Positions 1 to 9,025 of a stretch of 64,000 nt of DNA are shown piece after piece. The position numbers and the translations under genes were made by a program. The stretch's first letter is position 1. The number at the start of each line of letters is the position of its first letter. The notes under the pieces are model-generated. The model ran no database searches, was not told the DNA's origin, and worked only from the letters and a program-made list of their open reading frames with translations. Source of the stretch: Aequorivita iocasae (lineage in GTDB: Bacteria > Bacteroidota > Bacteroidia > Flavobacteriales > Flavobacteriaceae); NCBI RefSeq assembly GCF_016757735.1, contig NZ_CP068439.1, positions 372,001-436,000 of the forward strand, given 5' to 3'.

Positions 1-828
1 AAACTTCACGGAAAGGAACTGAGCTACAACAACCTTTTGGACGTTGATGCAGCTGTAAATTTGATGAACGAGTTTAAGGGCGAAGCGCCAACTTTCGCAA
101 TTTTAAAACACAACAACGCCTGCGGAATTGCACAACGCGAAACCGCACAACAAGCCTATATGGCTGCTTTGGCGGGCGATCCAGTTTCAGCTTTCGGAGG
201 AATTTTAATCAGCAATGTTGAAATTGACGAAGCAACCGCAAACGATATCCACGAACTTTTCTGCGAAGTGGTAATTGCACCTTCTTTTTCTACAAAAGCA
301 CAGGAAATTTTAGAAGGAAAAAAGAATCGAATTTTGTTGGTTCAAAAAGAAATTGAACTACCTTCAACAACCGTTAGAACTTGTTTGAACGGCGTTTTGG
401 TACAGGATAAAGACAATATTACAGACAGTGCTGAAATTGTAACGCACGCCACAAACAATAAACCCAATTCCGAAGAGTTAGAAGACTTGTTGTTCGCTTC
501 AAAAATTTGCAAGCACACAAAATCAAACACTATCGTTTTGGCAAAGGGAAAACAACTTTGCGCCAGCGGAACCGGCCAAACCAGCCGCGTTGATGCATTA
601 CGGCAAGCCATAGAAAAAGCAAAAGCCTTTAATTTTAACCTTGAAGGTGCCGTAATGGCGAGCGATGCTTTTTTTCCGTTTCCCGATTGTGTAGAAATTG
701 CGGACAATGCAGGAATAACTGCTGTAATTCAGCCAGGTGGCTCTATTAAAGACGAACTGAGCATAGATTATTGCAACGCACACGAAATGGCGATGGTATT
801 TACAGGAACCCGTCATTTTAAGCATTAA
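1..828 (+). CDS. purH: Bifunctional AICAR transformylase/IMP cyclohydrolase, C-terminal part
   Basis: The reading frame is open from base 1, so the 5' part of the gene lies outside the window; 275 codons remain. The visible start LHGKELSYNNLLDVDAA is a typical PurH segment at the beginning of the AICAR transformylase domain, followed by the KHNNACG stretch, whose Lys-His pair belongs to the transformylase active site. The C-terminus ends in the usual TGTRHFKH. The enzyme carries out the last two steps of de novo IMP synthesis in the cytoplasm (formyl transfer from 10-formyl-THF, then ring closure). The cyclohydrolase domain is not visible. PurH directly upstream of mreB is an arrangement I know from other Bacteroidota. 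Any TTG or ATG inside this frame is not a true start. Confidence 0.96.
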   Translation, partial: KLHGKELSYNNLLDVDAAVNLMNEFKGEAPTFAILKHNNACGIAQRETAQQAYMAALAGDPVSAFGGILISNVEIDEATANDIHELFCEVVIAPSFSTKAQEILEGKKNRILLVQKEIELPSTTVRTCLNGVLVQDKDNITDSAEIVTHATNNKPNSEELEDLLFASKICKHTKSNTIVLAKGKQLCASGTGQTSRVDALRQAIEKAKAFNFNLEGAVMASDAFFPFPDCVEIADNAGITAVIQPGGSIKDELSIDYCNAHEMAMVFTGTRHFKH

Positions 829-835
829 ATTTTAT

Positions 836-843
836 TACATTTG
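836..843 (+). promoter_or_regulatory. Candidate -7 element (TAcaTTTG) upstream of mreB
   Basis: The octamer TACATTTG fits the Bacteroidota -7 consensus TAnnTTTG and lies about 50 bases before the mreB start, in the 63-base gap after purH. No convincing TTTG -33 element is seen 19-21 bases upstream, so support is moderate. Confidence 0.4.
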
Positions 844-891
844 TTAAAAACAAACCTTACACGTTAACCTTCAATACCACCAATTTAAACT

Positions 892-1920
892 ATGGGATTT
901 TTTGACTTCCTGACTGAAGAAATAGCCATTGACCTTGGTACCGCAAATACCCTGATCATCCACAACGATAAAGTTGTGGTTGATGCGCCGTCAATTGTTG
1001 CGCGCGACCGAACTACCGGAAAAATAATCGCCGTAGGCCGCGAAGCCGCGATGATGCAGGGAAAGACCCACGAGAACATTAAAACAATACGCCCTTTAAA
1101 AGACGGTGTAATTGCAGATTTTGACGCGAGTGAAAAGATGATAAATATGTTTATCAGCGATATTCCTGCATTAAAAAAGAAATGGCTGAAACCTTCGTTG
1201 CGAATGGTGGTTTGTATTCCCAGTGGAATTACCGAAGTAGAAATGCGCGCGGTTAAGGAAAGTGCAGAACGCGTTAACGGAAAAGAAGTTTATTTGATCC
1301 ACGAACCAATGGCGGCCGCCATAGGTATTGGTGTTGACATTATGCAACCAAAAGGAAATATGGTTGTAGACATTGGAGGCGGAACTACCGAAATTGCCGT
1401 AATCGCCCTTGGTGGTATTGTTTGCGACAAATCCATAAAAATTGCAGGCGACGTTTTCACAAACGATATTGTTTATTACATGCGCACCCAACATAATCTT
1501 TATGTGGGTGAAAGAACTGCTGAAAAAATAAAAATCCAGATTGGGGCGGCCACCGAAGATCTTGAGCTTCCACCAGATGAAATGGACGTACAAGGCCGAG
1601 ATTTGCTAACCGGAAAACCCAAACAGGTTCAAACTTCTTATAGGGAAATTGCAAAAGCTTTGGATAAATCCATTCTTCGCATTGAGGATGCTGTAATGGA
1701 AACCCTTTCGCAAACGCCTCCGGAACTCGCCGCAGATATATACAACACCGGGATTTATCTTGCAGGTGGTGGTTCGATGCTTCGCGGATTGGATAAAAGG
1801 CTCTCGCAAAAAACCGATCTTCCGGTTTATATTGCTGAAGACCCATTACGCGCTGTAGTTCGTGGAACTGGTATTTGCTTAAAAAACCTGAACAAATATA
1901 AAAGCGTGCTGATTAAATAG
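892..1920 (+). CDS. mreB: Rod-shape determining actin homologue MreB
   Basis: A protein of 342 residues, full length for MreB. It carries the actin-fold phosphate loop near the N-terminus (IDLGTANT, about residues 13-20), the second nucleotide loop VVDIGGGTTE (about 158-167) and the C-terminal adenosine motif GIYLAGGGSMLRGL. MreB forms filaments under the inner membrane that guide the elongation machinery (MreC, MreD, PBP2, RodA). All of those partners follow here on the same strand, after a 100-base gap before mreC, so the set is probably one operon with mreB as its first gene. The ATG start follows a short leader with a candidate TAnnTTTG promoter. Confidence 0.97.
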   Translation: MGFFDFLTEEIAIDLGTANTLIIHNDKVVVDAPSIVARDRTTGKIIAVGREAAMMQGKTHENIKTIRPLKDGVIADFDASEKMINMFISDIPALKKKWLKPSLRMVVCIPSGITEVEMRAVKESAERVNGKEVYLIHEPMAAAIGIGVDIMQPKGNMVVDIGGGTTEIAVIALGGIVCDKSIKIAGDVFTNDIVYYMRTQHNLYVGERTAEKIKIQIGAATEDLELPPDEMDVQGRDLLTGKPKQVQTSYREIAKALDKSILRIEDAVMETLSQTPPELAADIYNTGIYLAGGGSMLRGLDKRLSQKTDLPVYIAEDPLRAVVRGTGICLKNLNKYKSVLIK

Positions 1921-2020
1921 TTTTCAGAAAAATCATTTCACTGAAAAACTTAAATAGAATAATTGCCCATTTATGGCGTTGCTCCCATTAGAAAGCAGAA
2001 TATTTTAACCCCACAAAGCA

Positions 2021-2851
2021 ATGCAGCAGATTATATTTTTCTTCATTCGGAATAAAAATTTCCTGTTGTTTGCCGTGCTTTTTACAATTTCCGTAGGGCT
2101 CACTATCCAAACGCACAATTATCACAACGACAAATATATAAGCTCTGCCAATTTTATAACGGGAGGAATATTTACTTTCAGAAATAATATTGCTGATTAC
2201 CTGAATCTCGGCAAGGAAAATGAACAATTACTGCAGGAAAATTTAATGCTTCGGAAGAAATTGGATCAATTTAAGGAAGTAGTAAATGTTGAAAAACTGG
2301 ACAGCACCGTGCTTCCCAATAAATTCAACTATTTTACTGCGCGGGTAATCAACAATAACTATTCAAAAACCAAAAATCAGCTTACCCTTGATAAAGGCCG
2401 AAGCGATAGCTTAAAAATTGATTTGGGCGTAATTTCTTCAAAAGGAATTGTTGGTATTGTGAGCGATGTTTCGGAAAATTACGCAACCGTGCAATCTATT
2501 TTGAACACCGAAAGTAGAATAAATGCAAAGCATAAAAATTCGGGACATTTCGGCTCCCTAAAATGGGACACAAAAAAACCAAACGTAATTCAATTAGTAG
2601 ACATCCCGAGAATTGCACCGCTTGCAAAAGGTGACACTATTGTAACCAGTGGGCGCTCTACCATTTTTCCAGAGGGCATTTTAATAGGCACTATAAAAGA
2701 TTTTCAACTTGATAAAGATAACAATTATTATTATGTGAACATTGAACTTTTCAATGATATGACAAGCCTTGAACACGTATATTTAATAGAAAACAGCGAA
2801 GCAAAAGAAATTTTGGAACTGGAAAAAGGAGTGAAAGATGTCGAACAGTGA
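2021..2851 (+). CDS. mreC: Rod-shape determining protein MreC
   Basis: 276 residues. One N-terminal membrane span (about residues 13-30) anchors the protein, followed by a coiled-coil stretch rich in Glu and Leu (about 65-90) and the MreC beta-barrel domain with the recognisable segments LTLDKGRSDSLKIDLGV and GIVGIVSDVSENYATVQSIL. MreC is a periplasmic scaffold linking MreB/MreD to the PBP2-RodA synthase and activating it. Its 3' end overlaps mreD by 14 bases, which suggests coupled translation. Confidence 0.95.
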   Translation: MQQIIFFFIRNKNFLLFAVLFTISVGLTIQTHNYHNDKYISSANFITGGIFTFRNNIADYLNLGKENEQLLQENLMLRKKLDQFKEVVNVEKLDSTVLPNKFNYFTARVINNNYSKTKNQLTLDKGRSDSLKIDLGVISSKGIVGIVSDVSENYATVQSILNTESRINAKHKNSGHFGSLKWDTKKPNVIQLVDIPRIAPLAKGDTIVTSGRSTIFPEGILIGTIKDFQLDKDNNYYYVNIELFNDMTSLEHVYLIENSEAKEILELEKGVKDVEQ

Positions 2852-3347
2852 TATCCTTATAAATATTGTCCGTTTTGTACTGTTGGTTTTCCTTCAGGTA
2901 CTACTGCTCAACAATGTGAATCTTGCAGGCTACATCAATCCATATCTTTATATCTTATTCATACTTCTTTACCCTTTAGACGGGAATAAAGGACTTTTAA
3001 TTTTTCTCAGTTTTCTTTTGGGGCTTTCCATAGATATTTTTGAGGATTCCGGTGGTGTGCATGCCGCTGCATGCGCATTTATAGCGTACATACGCCCCGT
3101 GGTTTTAAAATACTCTTTTGGTGTAAGTTATGAATACAATAGCGTCAAAATCAAGAAAGCCGACCCTATGGAAAGGCTCACTTATATCGCTTCATTAGTC
3201 TTTATGCATCATTTTGTAATGTTTTCTTTGGAAATTTTCAGCTTTAAGCATATACTGTTACTGTTGAAATCTACGTTTTTTTCAGCCTTGTTCACCATTA
3301 TTGTTGTAATGTGCACAATGATACTTTTCAATAGAAAGTCCTCATGA
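2838..3347 (+). CDS. mreD: Rod-shape determining membrane protein MreD
   Basis: 169 residues, almost entirely hydrophobic, with about five predicted membrane spans. The family is weakly conserved in sequence, but size, hydrophobicity, the segment LLYPLDGNKGLLIFLSFLLGL and the position between mreC and the PBP2 gene identify it. It is an inner-membrane part of the elongasome. It overlaps mreC by 14 bases and the next gene by 4 bases (ATGA), so the three genes are very likely translated together. Confidence 0.93.
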   Translation: MSNSDILINIVRFVLLVFLQVLLLNNVNLAGYINPYLYILFILLYPLDGNKGLLIFLSFLLGLSIDIFEDSGGVHAAACAFIAYIRPVVLKYSFGVSYEYNSVKIKKADPMERLTYIASLVFMHHFVMFSLEIFSFKHILLLLKSTFFSALFTIIVVMCTMILFNRKSS

Positions 3348-5209
3348 GAAAAATAGTATTGATAGCATTGGTTTTGTTGAGCGGTGTGCTTTTTACCGCA
3401 AGACTTTTCTATCTGCAGGTTTATGATGCTTCTTCCGATTCGCTTTCACAAAATAGCGCTATAAAGGTAATGTATGATTATCCGCAGCGCGGCTATATGT
3501 TTGACAGAAATATGAAACTCTTGGTTTCCAACCAACCTTCATATGATGTGATGGTGATACCGCGCGACGTTAAACCGCTTGACACTTTGGAATTTTGCGG
3601 TCTGTTGAAAATTACAAAGGAAGAATTCAAGGAAATTCTTCATAAAGCACGAGTGTATTCGCCAAGATTGCCCTCGGTTGTAATTCCCCAACTCAACAAG
3701 GCAGATTATGCTTCCCTTTCAGAAAAAATGTACAAATACGAAGGGTTTTACATTCAGCGGCGTTCCCTTCGCGAATATCAAGTGGACCATTCGGCAAACG
3801 TAATGGGTTACATTGCCGAGGTAAACAACGCCATTATTGAAAAAAATCCGTATTACCAAATGGGAGAACTTATTGGTACCGCCGGTGTGGAAAAGGAATA
3901 CGAAGAAGTGTTGCGCGGCGTAAAAGGCGTGAAATATATTCAGAAAGATCGCTTCAACAGAGACATTGGACCCTACAAAGAAGGAATTTTTGACACTTTG
4001 CCCGAGCGTGGCCACGATGTACAATTGACCATTGATGCGGTGCTTCAAAAATATGGTGAAGAATTAATGATTCACAAACGGGGCGGTATTGTTGCTATTG
4101 AACCTGAAAGTGGTGAAATACTCGCTTTGGTAACTGCACCAAGTTATGACCCCTCACTATTGGTGGGGCGAGATAGGTCAAAGAATTTTACAAAATTGTG
4201 GTATGATACTATTAGCAAGCCACTTTACGACCGGGTTTTGATGGGTGAATATCCGCCAGGATCACCTTTTAAAACCTTAACGGCATTGATCGGTCTCCAC
4301 GAAAACGTTGTGGATACACTTGATACCTTTGCCTGTTATCATGGTTATCGCTATGGCAACCGAACTTTAGGCTGTCACTCCCACCCTAGCCCCCTTGCAA
4401 TGGTGGGCGGAATTGCAAATAGTTGCAATGCTTATTTCTGTAATGTCTACAAGCGTATTATCGATAAATATCCCAATCCACGTGAAGGTATTGATCATTG
4501 GCGCGAAGGGCTTTTGAGTTTTGGCTTAGGCGATTTTTTGGGTTACGATCTCCCAAGTGGGAAACGAGGTAATATCCCAACCTCAAAATATTATAACAAA
4601 ATTCACGATTTCCCAACCCACAACTGGTCTTCATTGGCAACAATCTCTAACGCTATCGGGCAGGGTGAGGTTTTATTGACGCCAATGCAAATGGCAAACT
4701 TTACCGCAGCCATAGCAAATAGAGGTTATTATTACACGCCTCACGTAATCAAAAATGTTATTGGTCCGGACACCATTCCGCAGAAATTTAAAGAAAAGCA
4801 TTACACTACTGTAGAACCCGAACACTTCAAGCCAGTTGTGGAAGGAATGTTTCAGGTATATCAACGAGGTACCGCCTCTTCCATTCAAGTTCCGGGAATA
4901 GAAATTTGTGGAAAAACTGGGACGGCAGAAAATTTTACAAAAATTAATGGCAAACGGGTTCAACTTACCGATCACTCCATTTTTGTAGCCTTTGCGCCAA
5001 AAGACAATCCAAAAATCGCCATTGCGGTTTTTGTGGAAAACGGCTATTGGGGTTCGCGATGGGCGGGACGGATTGCAGGCCTTATGATTGAAAAATATCT
5101 TAAAGGTGAAATAACCCGGACCGATATGGAAAAATATGTGCTGGAAGGCAGTTTGGAAGCAGAATACGCCAAACCCTACAGCGGACAACCTTTTTCAATT
5201 AACCGCTAA
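3344..5209 (+). CDS. mrdA: Penicillin-binding protein 2 (elongation transpeptidase)
   Basis: 621 residues, the usual length for PBP2. An N-terminal membrane anchor (about 4-22) is followed by the PBP dimerisation domain (RGYMFDRN...) and the transpeptidase domain. The three penicillin-binding motifs are visible: SxxK as GSPFK (after GEYPPG), SxN as NSCNAY, and KTG as CGKTGTAEN. PBP2 cross-links new peptidoglycan along the side wall as the partner of RodA. The start codon overlaps the mreD stop, and the stop codon shares one base with the rodA start. The SPFK form differs from the more common STFK in the non-catalytic middle residues. Confidence 0.96.
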   Translation: MRKIVLIALVLLSGVLFTARLFYLQVYDASSDSLSQNSAIKVMYDYPQRGYMFDRNMKLLVSNQPSYDVMVIPRDVKPLDTLEFCGLLKITKEEFKEILHKARVYSPRLPSVVIPQLNKADYASLSEKMYKYEGFYIQRRSLREYQVDHSANVMGYIAEVNNAIIEKNPYYQMGELIGTAGVEKEYEEVLRGVKGVKYIQKDRFNRDIGPYKEGIFDTLPERGHDVQLTIDAVLQKYGEELMIHKRGGIVAIEPESGEILALVTAPSYDPSLLVGRDRSKNFTKLWYDTISKPLYDRVLMGEYPPGSPFKTLTALIGLHENVVDTLDTFACYHGYRYGNRTLGCHSHPSPLAMVGGIANSCNAYFCNVYKRIIDKYPNPREGIDHWREGLLSFGLGDFLGYDLPSGKRGNIPTSKYYNKIHDFPTHNWSSLATISNAIGQGEVLLTPMQMANFTAAIANRGYYYTPHVIKNVIGPDTIPQKFKEKHYTTVEPEHFKPVVEGMFQVYQRGTASSIQVPGIEICGKTGTAENFTKINGKRVQLTDHSIFVAFAPKDNPKIAIAVFVENGYWGSRWAGRIAGLMIEKYLKGEITRTDMEKYVLEGSLEAEYAKPYSGQPFSINR

Positions 5210-6465
5210 TGGCAGGAGGCAGAACTTATGTACGCTTTGATTGGCTGATGATTTTTATGTACATCGCCCTTGTAATTATGGGGTGGGTCAACATCTACTC
5301 AGCATCCTTGAGTGACACTGCAAAAGGCTTTTGGGATTTTGACCAAATCTACGCCCGACAATTTATGTTTATTGGGTTTAGCATACTTCTGATTATATTT
5401 TTGCTTGCCATAGAATCAAAGTTTTACGAAAAATTCGCAAGTGTTTTTTATATCATTTCATTAGTTTCTTTGTTGGGACTTTTTGTTTTCGGAAAAAATA
5501 TTTCGGGTGCAACCTCATGGTATGCCTTTGGTAGTTTCAGTCTTCAACCCAGTGAATTTGCAAAAGCCGCAACTGCTTTGGCACTCGCAAAATATGTGAG
5601 TGACATTCAAACAAATATGCAGGAGCTGAAGCACCAAATTGCAGCTTTCACCATTATAGCCTTGCCTGCCGTTTTGATTGTTCCGCAACCAGATCCGGGC
5701 AGCGCCCTGATTTATGCTGCGTTTGTCTTTACACTTTATAGAGAAGGATTGCACGGGGTTTACCTTTTGTTAGGCTTATTTGCTGTCATGCTTTTTGTTT
5801 CTACACTTGCCTTTGGCGCGGTTTGGGTTGCAGTTGCAATTTTAATTATTGGCGGAATCATTTTTTTCAGAAATAGAAAAAAGCGCCCCAGTATTATAAA
5901 ATATGCCTTAATTGCCGTGGGATGTATTGCCTTTGCTTTTTCGGTGAGTTATATTTTCAACAATGTTTTTGAACAACGCCACCGCGACCGATTCAACATT
6001 GTTTTGGGAAAAGAAGTGGATGCCCGCGGAATAGGCTACAACACCCACCAAAGTGAAATTGCGATAGCAAATGGTGGCTGGCTTGGTAAGGGCTGGACAC
6101 AAGGCACGCAAACCAAAGGAAACTTTGTCCCCGAACAACACACCGATTATATTTTCAGCACCGTGGGCGAGGAATGGGGCTTTGTAGGAAGCATGCTTGT
6201 AGTTCTCCTTTTTGTAGGACTTATATTGCGGATTATTTTTAAAGCCGAAAAACAGAAATCGCAGTTTGGAAGGGTGTATGGGTATAGCGTTGCAGCAATA
6301 CTATTTTTTCATTTCTTTGTGAATGTAGGGATGGTTACAGGTATTTTTCCCACGGTGGGAATTCCTTTACCTTTCTTTAGTTATGGCGGTTCGGCACTCT
6401 GGGGCTTTACTATTTTGCTCTTTATTTTTGTAAAGTTGGATGGGGCGAATTATAGTTTTTCTTGA
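5209..6465 (+). CDS. rodA: Peptidoglycan glycosyltransferase RodA (SEDS family)
   Basis: 418 residues with about ten membrane spans. SEDS signatures are visible: NIYSAS in the first span, WYAFGSFSLQPSEFAKAA, the catalytic-Asp loop PQPDPGSALIY, and the C-terminal GIPLPFFSYGGSALW. RodA polymerises glycan strands from lipid II and works in a complex with PBP2, encoded immediately upstream with a one-base overlap. It is the last gene of the mre/mrd operon; the next gene differs in composition and has no evident link. Confidence 0.96.
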   Translation: MAGGRTYVRFDWLMIFMYIALVIMGWVNIYSASLSDTAKGFWDFDQIYARQFMFIGFSILLIIFLLAIESKFYEKFASVFYIISLVSLLGLFVFGKNISGATSWYAFGSFSLQPSEFAKAATALALAKYVSDIQTNMQELKHQIAAFTIIALPAVLIVPQPDPGSALIYAAFVFTLYREGLHGVYLLLGLFAVMLFVSTLAFGAVWVAVAILIIGGIIFFRNRKKRPSIIKYALIAVGCIAFAFSVSYIFNNVFEQRHRDRFNIVLGKEVDARGIGYNTHQSEIAIANGGWLGKGWTQGTQTKGNFVPEQHTDYIFSTVGEEWGFVGSMLVVLLFVGLILRIIFKAEKQKSQFGRVYGYSVAAILFFHFFVNVGMVTGIFPTVGIPLPFFSYGGSALWGFTILLFIFVKLDGANYSFS

Positions 6466-6530
6466 AAAATCAATCCTGATTGCTATCGTGAGAAATCACA
6501 AATCAAAGGTGAAGTTGAAAAAATATTTTT

Positions 6531-7019
6531 TTGGAAAAAACACATAAATACATTCAATCTATTGTCAATGCAATGAAAACCCTTCATAAAGGAAAAATTA
6601 GTTTTGTTGATAAAGGTGATAATTGGTCTGTAAATGTTGAAGTTGAATGGAACAAGAGGATTACAAAAACAACTATTAAATCAAAAAAAGTAGATTTAAA
6701 ATCTGATTTTGCTTCTTGTAAACTTTCGAAATCCAACTTTTTAACAAACCTGTCATACATTTTCTCTTCATATATTATCTCTCATAGATCTGAAGCCTAT
6801 AGTTTTTCTGGAACTAAAAGTGAATATTCTGAAGCAATCTTAATGAGTAAAGCCACTATACCTTTAATGGAGTCTAAAAATCCTGTTATCGGATTAGAAG
6901 GAAAATATTTAATTTTTTCTGGCGGAACGAGAAAAAAGGACATTTCAAGTTTATCTAATATCTTCAAATTGAATGAAGTATTAATGAAAGAAATTGATAA
7001 AAATAAGCTTAACAAATAA
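6531..7019 (+). CDS. Hypothetical protein, AT-rich orphan
   Basis: Up to 162 residues from a TTG at 6531; an ATG at 6573 would give 148 residues and may be the real start. I do not recognise the family. The protein is rich in Lys, Ser and Ile, with no signal peptide, membrane span or catalytic motif. Its base composition is visibly more AT-rich than the mre/mrd genes before it, which can indicate recent acquisition. It ends only 11 bases before the 3' end of the convergent nuclease gene. Coding is supported by an uninterrupted frame of ordinary amino-acid composition, not by similarity. Confidence 0.6.
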   Translation: MEKTHKYIQSIVNAMKTLHKGKISFVDKGDNWSVNVEVEWNKRITKTTIKSKKVDLKSDFASCKLSKSNFLTNLSYIFSSYIISHRSEAYSFSGTKSEYSEAILMSKATIPLMESKNPVIGLEGKYLIFSGGTRKKDISSLSNIFKLNEVLMKEIDKNKLNK

Positions 7020-7030
7020 TTACTGCTAAC

Positions 7031-7846
7031 TTACTTTCTCCCCCAACTTTTCAGATCTATCATTGATTCCAACTTATTTTCTATGGAATCTGGCAGTTGC
7101 GGAAAAAAATCGATTCCGGTTCTCGCTTCAATTTCATCAATGGAAACTGCATATTTGTAAAAAGATTCGCTTGAAGATTTATTCGGAATCAAAAAAGCAA
7201 TTGCTTTATAATTTCCATCAGAAGCATCCACCACTATTTTATAAAATTCAGTGGGAACCGATACATTTTCATAGCCGATGGTTTTCAAATTTCCTTTTAA
7301 AACTCCGCCCGTAACTATATAAACACCATCATATTTTTCTGCCCAATAGCGAACTTTCTGCTCCAGTCGGTTCCAGATTCCCGCATTAAAATCGTGATCC
7401 TGCGGACTTATATTACTGGTTAAAAACGTTTCATTATAAGCTTCAAAAGACATCCTCCTGTCGCCAGCGGGGCAAAGATGGCCACGATCGTAACCAGAGT
7501 TTTTATAATTGCGCCAATCTGCAGAATTTGTTTTTACACTTTTATCTTCAATAAAATAAGGCCTCTCAAATTCATTCTTAGTCAAATCGCTTTTTTTCAA
7601 TTCGTACGCCACCCACTCTGCCTCTTCATTTTCTTCGGAATAGGATAGTGTGAAATAGTTGTGTTTTACAACGGCTCCCGTGGTTGAAGTAGGAAGAAAC
7701 GAGTCATCAAATTCTTCAGAGGTATTATTTGTAGTTTTTGAAATTTCTGAAGTGGAAATGTTTTCTTCCCACAAAAAGTCGTCTGCATAATACAATGCAA
7801 CGGTTACGATGATAATTACTAAAGGGTAAATGTATTTTCGGTTCAT
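7031..7846 (-). CDS. DNA/RNA non-specific endonuclease (DRGH/EndoG family)
   Basis: 271 residues. An N-terminal hydrophobic segment (about 5-20) is a signal peptide or membrane anchor, followed by a Ser/Thr/Glu-rich linker. The nuclease domain has the family motif as GYDRGHLCPAGDR, whose His is the general base, and the Mg2+-binding Asn segment as SNISPQDHDFNAGIWNRLE. Such enzymes cleave DNA and RNA without sequence preference; the N-terminus places it outside the cytoplasm, so nutrient scavenging or degradation of extracellular DNA is likely. It starts 10 bases downstream of the permease gene on the same strand and may be co-transcribed with it. Confidence 0.92.
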   Translation of the reverse strand: MNRKYIYPLVIIIVTVALYYADDFLWEENISTSEISKTTNNTSEEFDDSFLPTSTTGAVVKHNYFTLSYSEENEEAEWVAYELKKSDLTKNEFERPYFIEDKSVKTNSADWRNYKNSGYDRGHLCPAGDRRMSFEAYNETFLTSNISPQDHDFNAGIWNRLEQKVRYWAEKYDGVYIVTGGVLKGNLKTIGYENVSVPTEFYKIVVDASDGNYKAIAFLIPNKSSSESFYKYAVSIDEIEARTGIDFFPQLPDSIENKLESMIDLKSWGRK

Positions 7847-7856
7847 TTAAATTCTG

Positions 7857-8963
7857 TTAAGCATTCCGAACATCCATTGCGTCCCGAAGTGCATTGCCAA
7901 TCAACATAAAAGCGGTAACCAAACTCATAATCGCCAAACCGGGAATTAGAGCCAAGTAAGGTTTCCCCAAAATGATATATGCATAATGATCTTTAATAAT
8001 CCCGCCCCAGCTTGGCATAGGCGGTTGGGCTCCAATTCCGAGAAAGGAAAGGCCGCTTTCAATGAGTATGGCTCCCGCAAAATTGGCAGCTGAAATAATG
8101 ATAACCGGCGCCATACTATTTGGCAATATATGTTTTATAATTATTCTGAGATCATTAAAGCCCAAAGCTCGGGCGGCGGTAACGTACTGCATCTGTTTTA
8201 CGCCCATTATCTGCCCGCGGACCACACGAGCAACTTCTACCCACATTGTTAAACCAACTGCAATAAAAACCTGCCAAAACCCTTTTCCGAGCGCTAAGGT
8301 GATAGCGATTACCAATAATAGCGTAGGGATCGACCAAGTAACATTAATAAGCCACATGATAGCTGCGTCTATCTTTCCGCCAAAGTAACCCGCAATAGCT
8401 CCGAGAGTGATTCCTATTACCAACGAAATAAAAACCGCAACAAACCCGATAGCCAATGAAATTCGGATCCCTATCAACATTCGGCTCAAAAGGTCGCGAC
8501 CGTACTTATCGGTGCCGAGAAGGAACTTTTTTTCAGAAATATATTTGTTGGGAATCTCCCCCGCTGAAGTTACATCTGGAAAAAGCGAAAGCGCAAAATT
8601 CTTTTGCAAGCCCTCTGTGCCATCGGGGGTATATTCTGTAATTTCAATGGAATTATTATTTAGTCTGTATTTTGAAATTGGAACCTCAGTGTCCGCATTT
8701 TTCTTTCCGAAAAAGAAAACCGATAGCTCCTGCTGCGCTTCCACTTTTGCAGGAATTGTAAGCATTTGTACAGAGAATCCCGGGTTCTTGGAATGAATGG
8801 AAAGATGCATCTGGTTTGCATTCTGCGAATTATCTGGAGCCAAGGCATACGCAAAAATCGCCACCAAAACACAAAGTGACAAAAAGCACAAACTGAAAAC
8901 GCCCCAAAAGTTTTTCTTGAACTTTCGGAGCGCTATCTTAGTTAATGAAGTAGTGTTTTTCAC
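7857..8963 (-). CDS. ABC transporter permease, OppC/DppC type
   Basis: 368 residues. A first membrane span (about 18-40) is followed by a periplasmic insert of about 100 residues and then the binding-protein-dependent permease domain with five spans. The EAA loop that contacts the ATPase is seen as ARALGFNDLRIIIKHILPN, and the C-terminal segment ESGLSFLGIGAQPPMPSWG is characteristic of OppC/DppC. The family imports oligopeptides or nickel together with an OppB-type permease, ATPases and a binding protein. None of these partners is nearby, so the other subunits must be elsewhere. Substrate cannot be read from sequence. Confidence 0.93.
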   Translation of the reverse strand: MKNTTSLTKIALRKFKKNFWGVFSLCFLSLCVLVAIFAYALAPDNSQNANQMHLSIHSKNPGFSVQMLTIPAKVEAQQELSVFFFGKKNADTEVPISKYRLNNNSIEITEYTPDGTEGLQKNFALSLFPDVTSAGEIPNKYISEKKFLLGTDKYGRDLLSRMLIGIRISLAIGFVAVFISLVIGITLGAIAGYFGGKIDAAIMWLINVTWSIPTLLLVIAITLALGKGFWQVFIAVGLTMWVEVARVVRGQIMGVKQMQYVTAARALGFNDLRIIIKHILPNSMAPVIIISAANFAGAILIESGLSFLGIGAQPPMPSWGGIIKDHYAYIILGKPYLALIPGLAIMSLVTAFMLIGNALRDAMDVRNA

Positions 8964-8967
8964 ACTT

Positions 8968-8975
8968 CAAATTTA
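8968..8975 (-). promoter_or_regulatory. Candidate -7 element (TAaaTTTG) for the permease gene
   Basis: On the minus strand the octamer TAAATTTG lies only 4 bases upstream of the ATG at 8963, which would predict a very short leader. No -33 element was found, so this may be chance in AT-rich DNA. Confidence 0.25.
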
Positions 8976-9025
8976 GTAAAATTTGGCGTGTTTCATTCAG
9001 AAACACACATTCGGTTTACATAATA

